Shown: positions 24,155 through 33,230 of the stretch, one piece after another
How positions within the stretch are numbered: position 1 is the first letter of the stretch
Layout: every line of letters starts with the position of its first letter
Source: Chloroflexota bacterium
Lineage (GTDB): Bacteria > Chloroflexota > Anaerolineae > JAAYEA01
NCBI GenBank assembly: GCA_019873665.1
Contig: JAIOAV010000035.1
Coordinates: 1 to 36,262, forward strand
Length of the DNA: 36,262 bases
Direction: 5' to 3'
Program-made: the position numbers and the translations under genes
The notes under the pieces: model-generated
What the model was told of the DNA's origin: nothing
The model's input: only the letters and a program-made list of their open reading frames with translations
The model's database searches: none

Positions 24155-25328
24155 GTGCATATCGGCATCAACGGATACTTTTGGGGGCGTGAGACCACCG
24201 GCAGCGGTCAGTACCTGATGCGGCTGCTGGCAGAGTTGGCCTCTCTCTCGGACGAGCATCGTTACACCCTCTTTGTGCCGCGCGCGGCCCCGGGCACAAG
24301 GGCGACTATTGGCACCCCGCCGGGCGTGCGCTGCGTCGAGATCCCGTTCGACTGGGCGCACGAGAACCTGGCCAAGCTCTGGTTCGAGCAGATCGCCGTA
24401 CCACGCGCCTGTCGTCGCGCGGGGGTGGAGATGCTGCACGTGCCCTACTTTGCGCCGCCGCTGCTTGCCCGCCTTCCCACCGTGACCACCATTCACGATC
24501 TCATCCCGCTGGTACTGCCCGCCTATGGCGGCGACTGGCGAGTGCGGCTCTATATGCGGCTCGTCTCGCAGGGCGCGCGCCGCGCCGCCGCCATTCTCAC
24601 CGATTCGCACGCGGCACGCACGGATATCGAGCGCGTATTGCACCTCCCCGCGGAGCGCGTCCATGTGGTCTACCTCGCGGCGGCGGAGCGCTACCGGCTG
24701 ATAATGGATCAAGACGCAGTGCAGGCGTGGAAGCGAGAGCGTGGGTTGCCATCAGATTATGTCTTGTATCTCGGCGGCTTTGATCAGCGGCGGAACGTGC
24801 AGACGCTGATCACCGCGTTCGCCCGCTTTGTCCGACAGCACGAGACGGCGCAGGCCCCTTTGCCCCGGCTGGTGCTGGCAGGCCAACTTCCCGCCGCCGA
24901 CACCCCCTTCATGCCAGACCCACGCCGCCTGGCGCGGGAGGCAGGCATTGCCGCATGGGTGCACTTCCCCTGGCCGCATCGCGGAAGAGGACAAGCCATG
25001 GCTCTATAACGGGGCGAGCCTCTTTGCCTTCGCCTCGCTCTATGAGGGGTTTGGCCTGCCGCCGCTGGAGGCGATGGCATGTGGTGTGCCGGTGCTGGCT
25101 GCGGCTGCCACCTCCTTGCCGGAGATCGTGGGCGATGGCGGCATCTGCCTGGAGCCGCTGGCGGAAGAAGCGTGGGCGAATGCGCTCGCCAGGCTGTGGT
25201 TTTCCCCGGGAGAACGGGCCATGTGGCGCGAGCGCGCGCTCTTGCAGGCCGCCTACTTCTCCTGGCAACGCACCGCTGCCGCCACGCTGGAGGTGTACCA
25301 GATGGCCTATCACCAGCGGACGCCGTAA
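24155..25328 (+). pseudogene. GT4-family (group 1) glycosyltransferase with a single-base frameshift
   Basis: Two overlapping reading frames together give one complete GT-B glycosyltransferase of about 390 residues. The first half, from GTG 24155 (GAGGA upstream), runs through MHIGINGYFWGRETTGSGQY, HDLIPLVLP and YVLYLGGFDQRRNVQTLI. It would end at a TAA near 25009 after a nonsense tail. The correct continuation, GRIAEEDKPWLYNGASLF and the donor-site EGFGLPPLEAMACGVPV, lies in the +1 frame and stops at 25328. The frames join exactly if one base is removed at about 24971, in the run TTCCCCTGGCC. This could be a real mutation, a sequencing or assembly error, or an unlikely recoding site. The intact family would make a surface glycan. 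It follows the AarF gene by 23 bases. Confidence 0.82.
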
Positions 25329-25350
25329 CGCGGTTGCCCCTCATCGTCGT

Positions 25351-25379
25351 TTGACAGCTTTGCCCAAATGGGATATTCT
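25351..25379 (+). promoter_or_regulatory. Predicted promoter of the UroD-like gene
   Basis: A perfect -35 TTGACA (25351-25356), a 17-base spacer and TATTCT (25374-25379, four of six). The start codon is at 25450, so the leader is about 65 bases. Confidence 0.65.
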
Positions 25380-25449
25380 TTTACCCTAGCTTCACTCGTC
25401 TCCCGCCGATCGGGCAAGTCCGGGTGATGAGGGCAGCACAAGGGGATGC

Positions 25450-26487
25450 ATGGACAGCAAACAACGCGTGTGGCAGATCGCCCATCACGCCGAAGCCGAT
25501 CGTGTGCCATGCCACATCTGGTACACGCCCCAGATCGGGGAGAAGCTAGCGCAGGTGTACGGCCTCTCCGGTGCAGCGCTGGAGGTAGCGATCGGGAACG
25601 ACATCCTGATGACCCATGTGGGGGTCAATCTCGGCTTTGACGCCGAGCTCGCGCCGGGCGAGGAGTACGCGGATGATTGGGGCATCCGCTACAAGCGCGT
25701 GTTCTACTACAACGAGGTTATAGGCAATCCCCTGGCCGATCTCTCCGCCTGGCCAACCTACGAGTTTCCCGACCCCGCCTGGCCCAGGCGCTGGCAGCGC
25801 CTGGATGAGCTTCTCGCCACATACGGCGGGTCGCACTGCATTGCCGCGGACCTTTCCAGCAACTATTTCGAGATCGGCTTTCATCTGCGCGGCATGGAGC
25901 GGTGGCTGACAGACCTTGTTGCCGATCCCGGCTTTGTGGAGGCGCTGCTGGAGCGCCTGGATGCCTTCGACCGGCAGGTAGCGCGGCTGGCGCTGGCGCG
26001 CGGGGTGGACATCATCTGGCTGGGGAGTGACATCGCCTCGCAGCAAGGGATGATCCTGTCGCCGGAGCTGTGGCGCAGAGTGTTCAAGCCCCGCTTTGCC
26101 CAGCTCATCAGGCTGGTCAAGGAGGCAGAGCCGCGCGTTCTCGTCGCCTATCATAGCTGTGGCGCGATCCGCCCCGTCATCCCTGACCTCATCGAGATCG
26201 GGCTGGATATCCTCAATCCCATCCAGCCATTGGCGCAGAGGATGGAGCCCGCCGGGATCAAGCGGGACTTTCCGGAGCTCACGCTCCATGGCGGGCTGGA
26301 TGTGCAGCAGTTGATGCCCTACGGCACGCCAGCAGAAGTGCGTGATGGCGTGCGCCGCCTGATGGACGCGCTGGCGCCCGGAGGCGGCTTTATCTTTGGC
26401 CCGGCGCACGCGCTGCAGCCCGATGTGCCAGTGGAGAACATCGAGGCTATGCTAGAGGCTGCGGCGGAAGCTGGCCGTTATCGGTAA
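25450..26487 (+). CDS. Uroporphyrinogen decarboxylase-family protein (methyltransferase-like)
   Basis: This is a 345-residue UroD/MtaA-superfamily TIM barrel. The N-terminal RVPCHIWYTP segment and the C-terminal GGFIFGPAHALQPDVPVENIEAM are characteristic. The region VAYHSCGAI (residues 233-240) carries His235-x-Cys237, which corresponds to two of the zinc ligands of cobalamin-linked methyltransferases. The C-terminal cysteine that would complete that site is not evident: the equivalent place reads GPAHALQPDVP. So it may be a methyltransferase with a different third ligand, or a relative with another role, and not a haem-pathway decarboxylase. The ATG at 25450 follows AAGGGGATGC. The aminotransferase begins 47 bases after its stop on the same strand, so the two are probably an operon. 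Confidence 0.8.
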   Translation: MDSKQRVWQIAHHAEADRVPCHIWYTPQIGEKLAQVYGLSGAALEVAIGNDILMTHVGVNLGFDAELAPGEEYADDWGIRYKRVFYYNEVIGNPLADLSAWPTYEFPDPAWPRRWQRLDELLATYGGSHCIAADLSSNYFEIGFHLRGMERWLTDLVADPGFVEALLERLDAFDRQVARLALARGVDIIWLGSDIASQQGMILSPELWRRVFKPRFAQLIRLVKEAEPRVLVAYHSCGAIRPVIPDLIEIGLDILNPIQPLAQRMEPAGIKRDFPELTLHGGLDVQQLMPYGTPAEVRDGVRRLMDALAPGGGFIFGPAHALQPDVPVENIEAMLEAAAEAGRYR

Positions 26488-26534
26488 TCCTCGGCACCAG
26501 CGCCGCTGCCGTATTCTTTCTCTGGAGGCATCTG

Positions 26535-27650
26535 GTGGAGAACAAGTACAAGCTCTTTATCCCTGGCCCGGTGGACGTGCCCGACGACGTCCTGGAACTG
26601 ATGTCCACACCCTGTCGGCCACACTATGGCGATGAGTGGCTCGCCCTGTATAACGACACCATCGCCGCGCTGCAGCAAGTCTTTGGCACCAAAAACGACA
26701 TATTCATCATCCCGGGGGCCGGGAGCGCGGCCCTGGAAGCAGCCATCGGCAGCCTGCTTGCGCCGGGGGAAAAAGCGCTTATACTGGTAAACGGCTTTTT
26801 CAGCGAGCGATTTGGCGTGATCGCCCGCGCCTGTGGGATCGAGACGACCACCGTTGCGGTGCGCTGGGGCGAACCGGTGCTTCCGGCCCAGGTGGAGGAA
26901 GCGCTGGATGCCGACCCCGAGATCAAAGCGGTCGCGGTGGTGCACCACGAAACATCAACCGGCGTGCTGAACCCGCTGGAGGAGATCACGGCGGTCGTGC
27001 ACGCGCACGGTTTGCCGATCGTGGTGGATGCAGTATCGTCCATCGGCGGCGTGCCGCTGCCAGTGGATGAGTGGCAGATCGAATGCTGCGCCACCGTGGC
27101 GAACAAGTGTCTGGAGACGCCGCCCGGTATCGGCATGGTATCGGTGAGCGACAGGGCGTGGGAGATGATCACGGCCAGGGCAGACCGGCATCGCGGCTGG
27201 TATCTGAACTTGAACGTCTGGCACGCGTATTCGCAAGAGTGGGACTGGCATCCTTATCCGACGACAGTGCCCACCAACCTGATCACGGCGCTGAACTATA
27301 GCCTGCACAAGATTCTGGCAGAAGGGCTGGACGCACGCTATGCGCGTTTTGCAGAGGTGGCGCGCGCCGTGCGCCAAGGGTTGCGCGAGCTTGGCTTTAG
27401 CACGCTGGTCAGCGAGCCGTATGCCAGCCCGCTGGTTACCGCGGTCCAGGGCCAGTCGGGCATCCCGGCGGATGAGGTGGCGCGCTTCCTGCGCGAGTCG
27501 CACGGCCTGCTGGTCGGTGGCGGCATCGGCCCGCTCAGCGGCAAGATATTCCGCGTGGGCCACATGGGCAAGGCCATGACCGACGAGTATGTGAACTGCT
27601 TCCTGGCGGCAGTGCGTGACTTGATATCAAGGAGATCGAGCCAGGCCTAG
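26535..27650 (+). CDS. Class V aminotransferase (alanine-glyoxylate / serine-pyruvate type)
   Basis: This is a 371-residue PLP-dependent class V aminotransferase, cytoplasmic. The N-terminal LFIPGPVDVPDDV and IPGAGSAALEAA are typical. VVDAVSSIGG holds the PLP-ring aspartate, and the Schiff-base Lys191 is in TVANKCLETPPGIG. Members interconvert alanine, serine or aspartate with glyoxylate or pyruvate, and some act on 2-aminoethylphosphonate. The start is GTG 26535, with GGAGG six bases upstream; the reading frame has no better alternative. It links glycine and glyoxylate chemistry with kbl and the H-like protein, though those are 20 kb away. YchF follows 17 bases after its stop. Confidence 0.88.
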   Translation: MENKYKLFIPGPVDVPDDVLELMSTPCRPHYGDEWLALYNDTIAALQQVFGTKNDIFIIPGAGSAALEAAIGSLLAPGEKALILVNGFFSERFGVIARACGIETTTVAVRWGEPVLPAQVEEALDADPEIKAVAVVHHETSTGVLNPLEEITAVVHAHGLPIVVDAVSSIGGVPLPVDEWQIECCATVANKCLETPPGIGMVSVSDRAWEMITARADRHRGWYLNLNVWHAYSQEWDWHPYPTTVPTNLITALNYSLHKILAEGLDARYARFAEVARAVRQGLRELGFSTLVSEPYASPLVTAVQGQSGIPADEVARFLRESHGLLVGGGIGPLSGKIFRVGHMGKAMTDEYVNCFLAAVRDLISRRSSQA

Positions 27651-27667
27651 CACGCGAGAGGCACGAG

Positions 27668-28768
27668 ATGGCGCTTCAGGTCGGACTGGTGGGGCTGCCG
27701 AATGTTGGCAAGTCAACGCTCTTTAACGCCCTGACGAACGCCGGCGCGCTGGTGGCCAGCTATCCCTTTACCACCATCGAGCCGAACGTCGGCGTCGTGC
27801 CTGTGCCCGATCCCCGGTTGCAGACCATCGCCCGCATCATGCAGCCTGAGGAAGTCGTTCCTGCCACGCTGCGCGTGGTGGATATCGCCGGCCTGGTGAA
27901 AGGGGCCAGCAAAGGGGAAGGGCTGGGAAACAAGTTTCTCGGGCATATCCGCAATGTGGATGCCATCGTCATGGTGGTGCGCTGCTTCGCCGATCCGGAA
28001 GTGCCGCATGTAACGACCGATCTCGATCCGGTGGACGACATCGAGACGGTAGAGGTGGAGATGGCGCTGGCAGACCTGACGACGGTGGAGAATACGCTGG
28101 AGCGGGTGCGCAGCCAGGCCAAGGCGAACCCGCGCGAGTATGCCTCACAGCTTGCCCACCTAGAGGCGTTGCAGCAGCGTCTTGCCACGGGGCAGCCGCT
28201 GCGCGCGCCCGATGTCCCGGCAGAGGAGCGCGACATGGCGCGCGATATGCAGCTCCTGACCGCCAAGCCTCGCCTCTACGTGGCGAACATAGATGAGGCG
28301 GAGCTGCCGGAGGGGGGTCGCAGCACGGAGCGCATCCGTGAACTGGCAGCGCGCGAGGGCGCAACGGTATTGCCGATCTGCGCCCGACTTGAGGCCGAGC
28401 TGGTGGAAAGCCTGAAACCGGAGGAGGCCGAGGAGTATCTGCGCGAGATGGGGCTGGAAAGCTCCGGGCTGGGTCGACTCATCCGCGCCGGCTACCACCT
28501 GCTCGACCTGATCACCTTTTTCACCATCACGGGCGGCAAGATCGCCCGCGCCTGGACCTTGCATCGTGGCGAGACGGCGCTCGGTGCCGCGGGCGCCATC
28601 CATACCGACATGCAGCGCGGCTTTATCCGCGCCGAGGTGATGCACTATGATGATCTCGCGCGATGGGGCTCTGTCGCGACGTTGCGGGAGCGCGGGCTGG
28701 TGCACATCGAGGGCCGAGATTACGTGGTGCAGGACGGAGATATCATCCATATTCGGTTTAACGTTTGA
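27668..28768 (+). CDS. ychF: Redox-regulated ATPase YchF (Obg-like)
   Basis: This is a 366-residue TRAFAC P-loop NTPase of the OLA1/YchF family, which prefers ATP and associates with ribosomes. It opens with VGLVGLPNVGKSTLFNAL (Walker A GLPNVGKS). G2/G3 parts are PFTTIEPN and VVDIAGLVKGASKGEGLGN. The C-terminal TGS domain ends with RDYVVQDGDIIHIRFNV. The length and order match the family. The ATG at 27668 follows GAGAGGCACGAG. It lies in the conserved-looking series aminotransferase-ychF-cvpA-mutS2 on one strand. Confidence 0.97.
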   Translation: MALQVGLVGLPNVGKSTLFNALTNAGALVASYPFTTIEPNVGVVPVPDPRLQTIARIMQPEEVVPATLRVVDIAGLVKGASKGEGLGNKFLGHIRNVDAIVMVVRCFADPEVPHVTTDLDPVDDIETVEVEMALADLTTVENTLERVRSQAKANPREYASQLAHLEALQQRLATGQPLRAPDVPAEERDMARDMQLLTAKPRLYVANIDEAELPEGGRSTERIRELAAREGATVLPICARLEAELVESLKPEEAEEYLREMGLESSGLGRLIRAGYHLLDLITFFTITGGKIARAWTLHRGETALGAAGAIHTDMQRGFIRAEVMHYDDLARWGSVATLRERGLVHIEGRDYVVQDGDIIHIRFNV

Positions 28769-28848
28769 GCCGTGATTCGGATAGCTTCGTCATCCCCCGA
28801 TTCGCCTTGGGCAGGTAGGCTGGAGATGATATAGCCAAGGAGGTCCGT

Positions 28849-29463
28849 ATGCCTGGAATCGCCGTGCTAGACGTCGTCATGGTTCTGGCTCTAGTGGGTG
28901 GCACGCTCAACGGCCTGCGCACCGGGGCCCTCCAGCAGGTGGCTTCGCTGGTGATCCTGTACGTGAGCGTCGTCATCACCACACGCTTCTATCGGCACCT
29001 GTTGCCATTCGCGAATCGCCTGCTGGCCGGCGCGCCAACGGCGATTGTGGAGGCCGCCGTCTTTACGGCGTTCCTGGTCATTCTGTATCTTATACTGAGT
29101 ATCCTGGTCCTCGACTTGACGCTTAGCAGGCAGCGGGAGCGGCGTGGCACAGGCTACAACTGGCGGCACATGGATTTCCAGACTGGCCAATCCCTCGGCT
29201 CGGTGCTGAACCACCTGGGCGGGCTGGCCATCGGCTTTGTGATCACCGCCGTGTGGATCGGCATTGGGCTGCTGATCTATCGCTTTGTGTTGAGCAGCAA
29301 CTGGGTGCAATGGGAAGACTGGCGACATCGGCTGCTGCGCGACTATCAGGCCTCGATCCTGGTGCCTGCCTTTCAGATAGTGCTGCCGATGGCGCTCAAG
29401 ACCATCGAGCCGTGGCTGCCCGGCGGGCTGCCTGGCATGTTCCAGCCGCCACAAGGGAGCTAG
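28849..29463 (+). CDS. cvpA: CvpA-family membrane protein
   Basis: This is a 204-residue protein with four predicted membrane helices. It begins IAVLDVVMVLALVGGTLNGLRTGALQQVASL, the typical CvpA opening with a glycine-rich turn between the first two helices. The third helix is around EAAVFTAFLVILYLILSIL and the fourth around GGLAIGFVITAVWIGIGLLIY. CvpA proteins are inner-membrane proteins first linked to colicin V production, with poorly understood function. The ATG at 28849 follows a strong AAGGAGGT. CCTTGG (28805-28810) could pair with CCAAGG (28835-28840) over part of that site. It precedes mutS2 by 57 bases, a neighbour arrangement known in other bacteria. Confidence 0.82.
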   Translation: MPGIAVLDVVMVLALVGGTLNGLRTGALQQVASLVILYVSVVITTRFYRHLLPFANRLLAGAPTAIVEAAVFTAFLVILYLILSILVLDLTLSRQRERRGTGYNWRHMDFQTGQSLGSVLNHLGGLAIGFVITAVWIGIGLLIYRFVLSSNWVQWEDWRHRLLRDYQASILVPAFQIVLPMALKTIEPWLPGGLPGMFQPPQGS

Positions 29464-29520
29464 GCGCCGCCGGTATGACGGGCCGCCGAGACGAGGATCG
29501 TACGCCAAGACGAGCTAGAG

Positions 29521-31953
29521 ATGAACACCAAGTATCTGCATATCCTTGAATACGACAAGATCCTCGATCGGTTGGCCGAGTACACGTCCTTTTCCGCCGG
29601 GCGCGAGCTGGCGCTGGCGTTGATGCCTTCCACCGATATCGGTGAGGTGCGCCGGCGGCAAAAGGAGACCACCGAGGCGCGACGCCTTTTGGACCTGCGC
29701 CCCGATCTCACCATCGGCGGCGCGCGCGATGTGCGCCCCCTCGTGCGCCACGCACAGCTCGGCGCCGCGCTGGACCCGAATGACCTGCTGGGCATCCGCA
29801 ACACGCTGCACGGCGCGCACCATCTCCGTCGCGTCATCCTGCGCCTGCGGGATCAGTTCCCGCTCCTGGCGGATCTCGCGGAGCAGATCACCGAGCTTGA
29901 TCACCTCGCGGACGAGATCACCCGCTCCATCAGCGACCGCGGCGAGGTGCTAGATGCCGCCAGCCCGGCGCTGGGCCGCATTCGGCGCGAGATGAACATC
30001 GCGCACGACCGCCTGCTGGACCGACTCAACAAGATGGTGGGATCGGCGGATGTGGCGCGCTATCTGCAAGACGCGCTGGTCACGTTACGCAGCGGGCGAT
30101 ATGTCATCCCGTTGCGCGCTGAGTTCAAGGGCCGCATCCCCGGCATCGTGCACGATCAGTCCTCCAGTGGCGCCACCCTCTTTATCGAGCCGCTCGCCAC
30201 CGTGGAGCTGAACAACCAGTGGCGCGAGCTGCAGCTCCAGGAGGAGCGCGAGATCAAGCGCATCCTGCTGGAGTTGAGCAGTCTCGTTGCCGACGCGGGA
30301 GAGCAGATCACGCACAATGTGGAGACGATCGCCGAGCTAGATCTGGCTTTTGCCAAGGCGCGTTACAGCTATGCCTTGCGCGCCGCCGAACCCACGCTCA
30401 TCCCCTTGGTGCAGGACAAACAAAGCAGCGCGGAGCATAAAGCTGCGCTCCCGGATAGCCTGCCGGAAGGCACGCTCATCTGGTTACAGCGGGCGCGACA
30501 TCCGCTCTTGCCGCCAGAGACGGTGGTACCGATAGACGTGCGGCTGGGCGGCGATTTCTCGATCCTGGTCATCACCGGCCCAAACACTGGCGGCAAGACG
30601 GTGGCGCTCAAGACGGTGGGGCTGCTCAACCTGATGGCGCAGGCAGGGCTGCACCTGCCGGCACGTGAGGATTCCGCGGTCGCAGTCTTTGACGCGATCT
30701 ATGCCGACATCGGCGACGAGCAGAGCATCGAGCAAAGCCTTTCCACCTTTTCCTCGCACATGACGAACATCATTGATATCGTACAACACGCCGACAATCG
30801 CTCGCTGGTCCTGCTGGATGAATTGGGCGCAGGCACTGACCCGGTGGAAGGCTCGGCGCTGGCCCGCGCGATCCTGTCGCGCTTCTTGGCGCGGCAGATC
30901 CCCGTGATGGCCACTACCCACTACTCTGAACTCAAGATGTATGCGTACAACACGCCGCACGTGGAGAATGCCTCTGTCGAATTCGATGTGGAGACGCTGG
31001 CGCCCACCTATCGGCTGACGATCGGCCTGCCCGGGCGCAGCAACGCTTTTGCCATCGCCAGCCGCCTGGGGCTTGACCCGGACGTCATCGCCGACGCCCG
31101 CCGCCTGGTGTCGGATGAGGAGTTGCAGGCGGACCGGATGATCGGAGACATCAGGGCAGCGCGAGAGGAGGCGCTGGCGGATCGGGAGGCGGCGCGCACG
31201 ATCCTGCGCGCCGCGCAACGGCTGGAACGGGAGGTGCGCCAGCAGCGCGAGGAGCTGGAGGCCAGCCGCCAGGAGATCATCAACGCGGCGCGCGAGCAGG
31301 CGCAGCGCGAATTGGAGACGGTGCGCCGCCAACTGCGCCAGTTGGGCGAACGGCTCTCTTCCGAGTCGCTGACCCGCGACTGGCTGGCAGCGACTAGAGC
31401 GCAGCTTGATGAGTTGGCCGCGGCGGTGCAGCCGGCGGCTGCACCCGAGACGCAGCCCGCTGCCGACGCAGAGGAAATACGAGTCGGCAGCATGGTCTGG
31501 ATCCCGAGCCTGCAACAGGGCGGCGAGGTGCTAGCGCTGGATGGCAACGCCGCCGAGGTGCGCATCGGCAACTTTCGCATCCGCGTGCGCACCGAAGAGC
31601 TACAGCAGATGCCCGTTGGCAAAAGTGAGCCGGTCGCGACACCGACAGCACGCACGACGGCATCCCCCATCCGCCCCAGCCCCGGCGTGGAACTGGACTT
31701 GCGCGGCTGGCGCGTGGAGGACATGCTGCTTCGCCTGGACAAGTACCTGGACGATGCGTATCTATCCGGGCTGCCCTGGGTGCGCATCATCCACGGCAAA
31801 GGGACCGGCGTGTTGCGCCAGGCAGTCCGCGAAAAGCTGGCGGCGCATCCCCTGGTTCTCAGCTATCGCGCCGGCGAGCTGGGCGAAGGTGGCGAGGGAG
31901 TTACCGTGGCCAATCTGATCAAGGCGGATAACGGCGCACGCGGCGGTGGCTAG
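29521..31953 (+). CDS. mutS2: Endonuclease MutS2
   Basis: This is an 810-residue MutS2, which limits homologous recombination or acts on collided ribosomes, according to different studies. The N-terminal core and clamp come first, then the ABC-type ATPase with Walker A GPNTGGKT at residues 353-360 and Walker B LVLLDELGAGTDP near 430-442. A long coiled coil (about 530-640) is rich in Arg, Glu and Ala. The C-terminus is an Smr nuclease domain (about 722-808) with LDLRGWR and HGKGTG. The MutS mismatch-binding domain I is absent, as expected for MutS2. ATG 29521 has only a weak site upstream but matches the family N-terminus (NTKYLHILEYDKIL). Confidence 0.97.
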   Translation: MNTKYLHILEYDKILDRLAEYTSFSAGRELALALMPSTDIGEVRRRQKETTEARRLLDLRPDLTIGGARDVRPLVRHAQLGAALDPNDLLGIRNTLHGAHHLRRVILRLRDQFPLLADLAEQITELDHLADEITRSISDRGEVLDAASPALGRIRREMNIAHDRLLDRLNKMVGSADVARYLQDALVTLRSGRYVIPLRAEFKGRIPGIVHDQSSSGATLFIEPLATVELNNQWRELQLQEEREIKRILLELSSLVADAGEQITHNVETIAELDLAFAKARYSYALRAAEPTLIPLVQDKQSSAEHKAALPDSLPEGTLIWLQRARHPLLPPETVVPIDVRLGGDFSILVITGPNTGGKTVALKTVGLLNLMAQAGLHLPAREDSAVAVFDAIYADIGDEQSIEQSLSTFSSHMTNIIDIVQHADNRSLVLLDELGAGTDPVEGSALARAILSRFLARQIPVMATTHYSELKMYAYNTPHVENASVEFDVETLAPTYRLTIGLPGRSNAFAIASRLGLDPDVIADARRLVSDEELQADRMIGDIRAAREEALADREAARTILRAAQRLEREVRQQREELEASRQEIINAAREQAQRELETVRRQLRQLGERLSSESLTRDWLAATRAQLDELAAAVQPAAAPETQPAADAEEIRVGSMVWIPSLQQGGEVLALDGNAAEVRIGNFRIRVRTEELQQMPVGKSEPVATPTARTTASPIRPSPGVELDLRGWRVEDMLLRLDKYLDDAYLSGLPWVRIIHGKGTGVLRQAVREKLAAHPLVLSYRAGELGEGGEGVTVANLIKADNGARGGG

Positions 31954-32004
31954 CCGCGACGCTATGCAGCGTATGTCATCTTCTGCCTGATCGCGAGAGC
32001 GCAC

Positions 32005-32032
32005 TTGCATTGCATTCGTTTCAGGGTATAAT
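32005..32032 (+). promoter_or_regulatory. Predicted promoter of the foldase gene
   Basis: -35 TTGCAT (32005-32010), 16-base spacer, perfect -10 TATAAT (32027-32032). The GTG start at 32083 lies about 45 bases downstream. Confidence 0.6.
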
Positions 32033-32082
32033 GGGCGCTATTGTGAATATCTGTTAATTGAAAATAGCGCAAGGAGCCGAAC

Positions 32083-33174
32083 GTGAAGAGAAAGATCATC
32101 TACATGCTCATCATGGCGACGCTAGTCGTGGCAATGGTCGGCTGCGGCGCGAAAGAGCCAACGCCGGTCAGCGAGCCGGCGTCAACCCAGCCAGCGCCAA
32201 CCGATACCGCCATCGCGCAGAATCCCAGCACTCCGGTCTCCGCCGCCACCGCCACTCCCCAGGCGGCAGCGCCCACGGCGACCGCGATGCCCGCCAGCAC
32301 CAGCCCCGCGACACCTGGAGCCACGGCAGCGCCCGCGGGTGCGAGCCCGACCGTCGCCGCGCCAACCGCGACCGCGGTGTCTACAGCCAGCCCCACGCCA
32401 GCCGTGCCGGTCGCGGCCATCGTCAACGGACAAGCGATCCCCCTGGAGGAATACCAGAGGCAGGTCAAACTAGCGGAAAGCTCTTTCGCCAAGCAAGGTG
32501 GGATGGCCAGCGACCAGGAGACGCTCCGCCAAGTGCGGCAGCAGGTGCTTGACTGGCTGATTGACCAGGTGCTGATCGAGCAAACCGCGCAGCGGATGGG
32601 AATCACGATCTCGGACGCAGCCATCAACGCAGAGCTGGCCAAGGCACGCGGAGATGATGCGGCCAAATTCGCCAAGTGGCTAGAGGAGAATGGCCTGACC
32701 GAGGATTCGTTCCGCGCCAACCTGCGCTCCGAGCTGTTGGGCGCAGCCGTACGCGACGCGGTAACCGCCTACATCCCTGACAAGATGGAACAGGTGCACC
32801 TGCGGCATATCCTTGTGGCATCGGAGCAAGAGGCGCGACAGATACTATCCCAGATCAGGACGAACGATGACTTTGTGCGGCTCGCCAAGCTCAATTCGAT
32901 TGACTTGGGCACGCGCGAATCGGGCGGCGACCTGGGCTTTTACCCGCGCGGCGTCCTTTCTCCCGAGATCGACCGTGTGGCGTTCAACATCGTGGTCGGC
33001 CAGATCAGCGACGTGATCCAGACCGGTTTCGGCTATCACATCATCCAGGTATTGGAGCGAGATCCGGCCCGCGCCGTAACTCCAGAGATGATGTTGGCGC
33101 TACGTCAGGAAGCGTTCATGAGCTGGCTAGAAGCGGAACGGGCGCGCGCCCAGATCGAGTATCTACAGCAGTAG
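32083..33174 (+). CDS. PpiC/SurA/PrsA-like peptidylprolyl isomerase lipoprotein
   Basis: This is a 363-residue predicted lipoprotein foldase outside the cytoplasmic membrane. The signal peptide is MKRKIIYMLIMATLVVAMVG with lipobox Cys21; the -3 residue is Met, slightly unusual. An Ala/Pro/Thr-rich stalk follows to about residue 105. Next is a SurA-N-like helical region (GQAIPLEEYQRQVKLAE onward) and a rotamase domain near 230-340 (VHLRHILVASEQEA, GGDLGFYPRG, and TGFGYHIIQVLE). It should help fold secreted proteins. The start is GTG 32083, with AAGGAG six bases upstream. The CooC-like gene begins 56 bases later on the same strand with its own ribosome-binding site. Confidence 0.9.
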   Translation: MKRKIIYMLIMATLVVAMVGCGAKEPTPVSEPASTQPAPTDTAIAQNPSTPVSAATATPQAAAPTATAMPASTSPATPGATAAPAGASPTVAAPTATAVSTASPTPAVPVAAIVNGQAIPLEEYQRQVKLAESSFAKQGGMASDQETLRQVRQQVLDWLIDQVLIEQTAQRMGITISDAAINAELAKARGDDAAKFAKWLEENGLTEDSFRANLRSELLGAAVRDAVTAYIPDKMEQVHLRHILVASEQEARQILSQIRTNDDFVRLAKLNSIDLGTRESGGDLGFYPRGVLSPEIDRVAFNIVVGQISDVIQTGFGYHIIQVLERDPARAVTPEMMLALRQEAFMSWLEAERARAQIEYLQQ

Positions 33175-33230
33175 GGGCTTTTTCTGGGACGGGGACCGCG
33201 CGACGACGGGCAAAGTGAGAGGAGCGAATC

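Noticed and set aside
24828-25328. The second half of the glycosyltransferase considered as an independent gene
   Set aside because: Its first 50 codons are out-of-frame sequence of the first half; only from about 24972 does it read as protein family sequence, which joins exactly to the upstream half.
31954-32004. Possible small RNA or tRNA after mutS2
   Set aside because: No cloverleaf or stable conserved fold could be drawn; only a four-base stem was seen.
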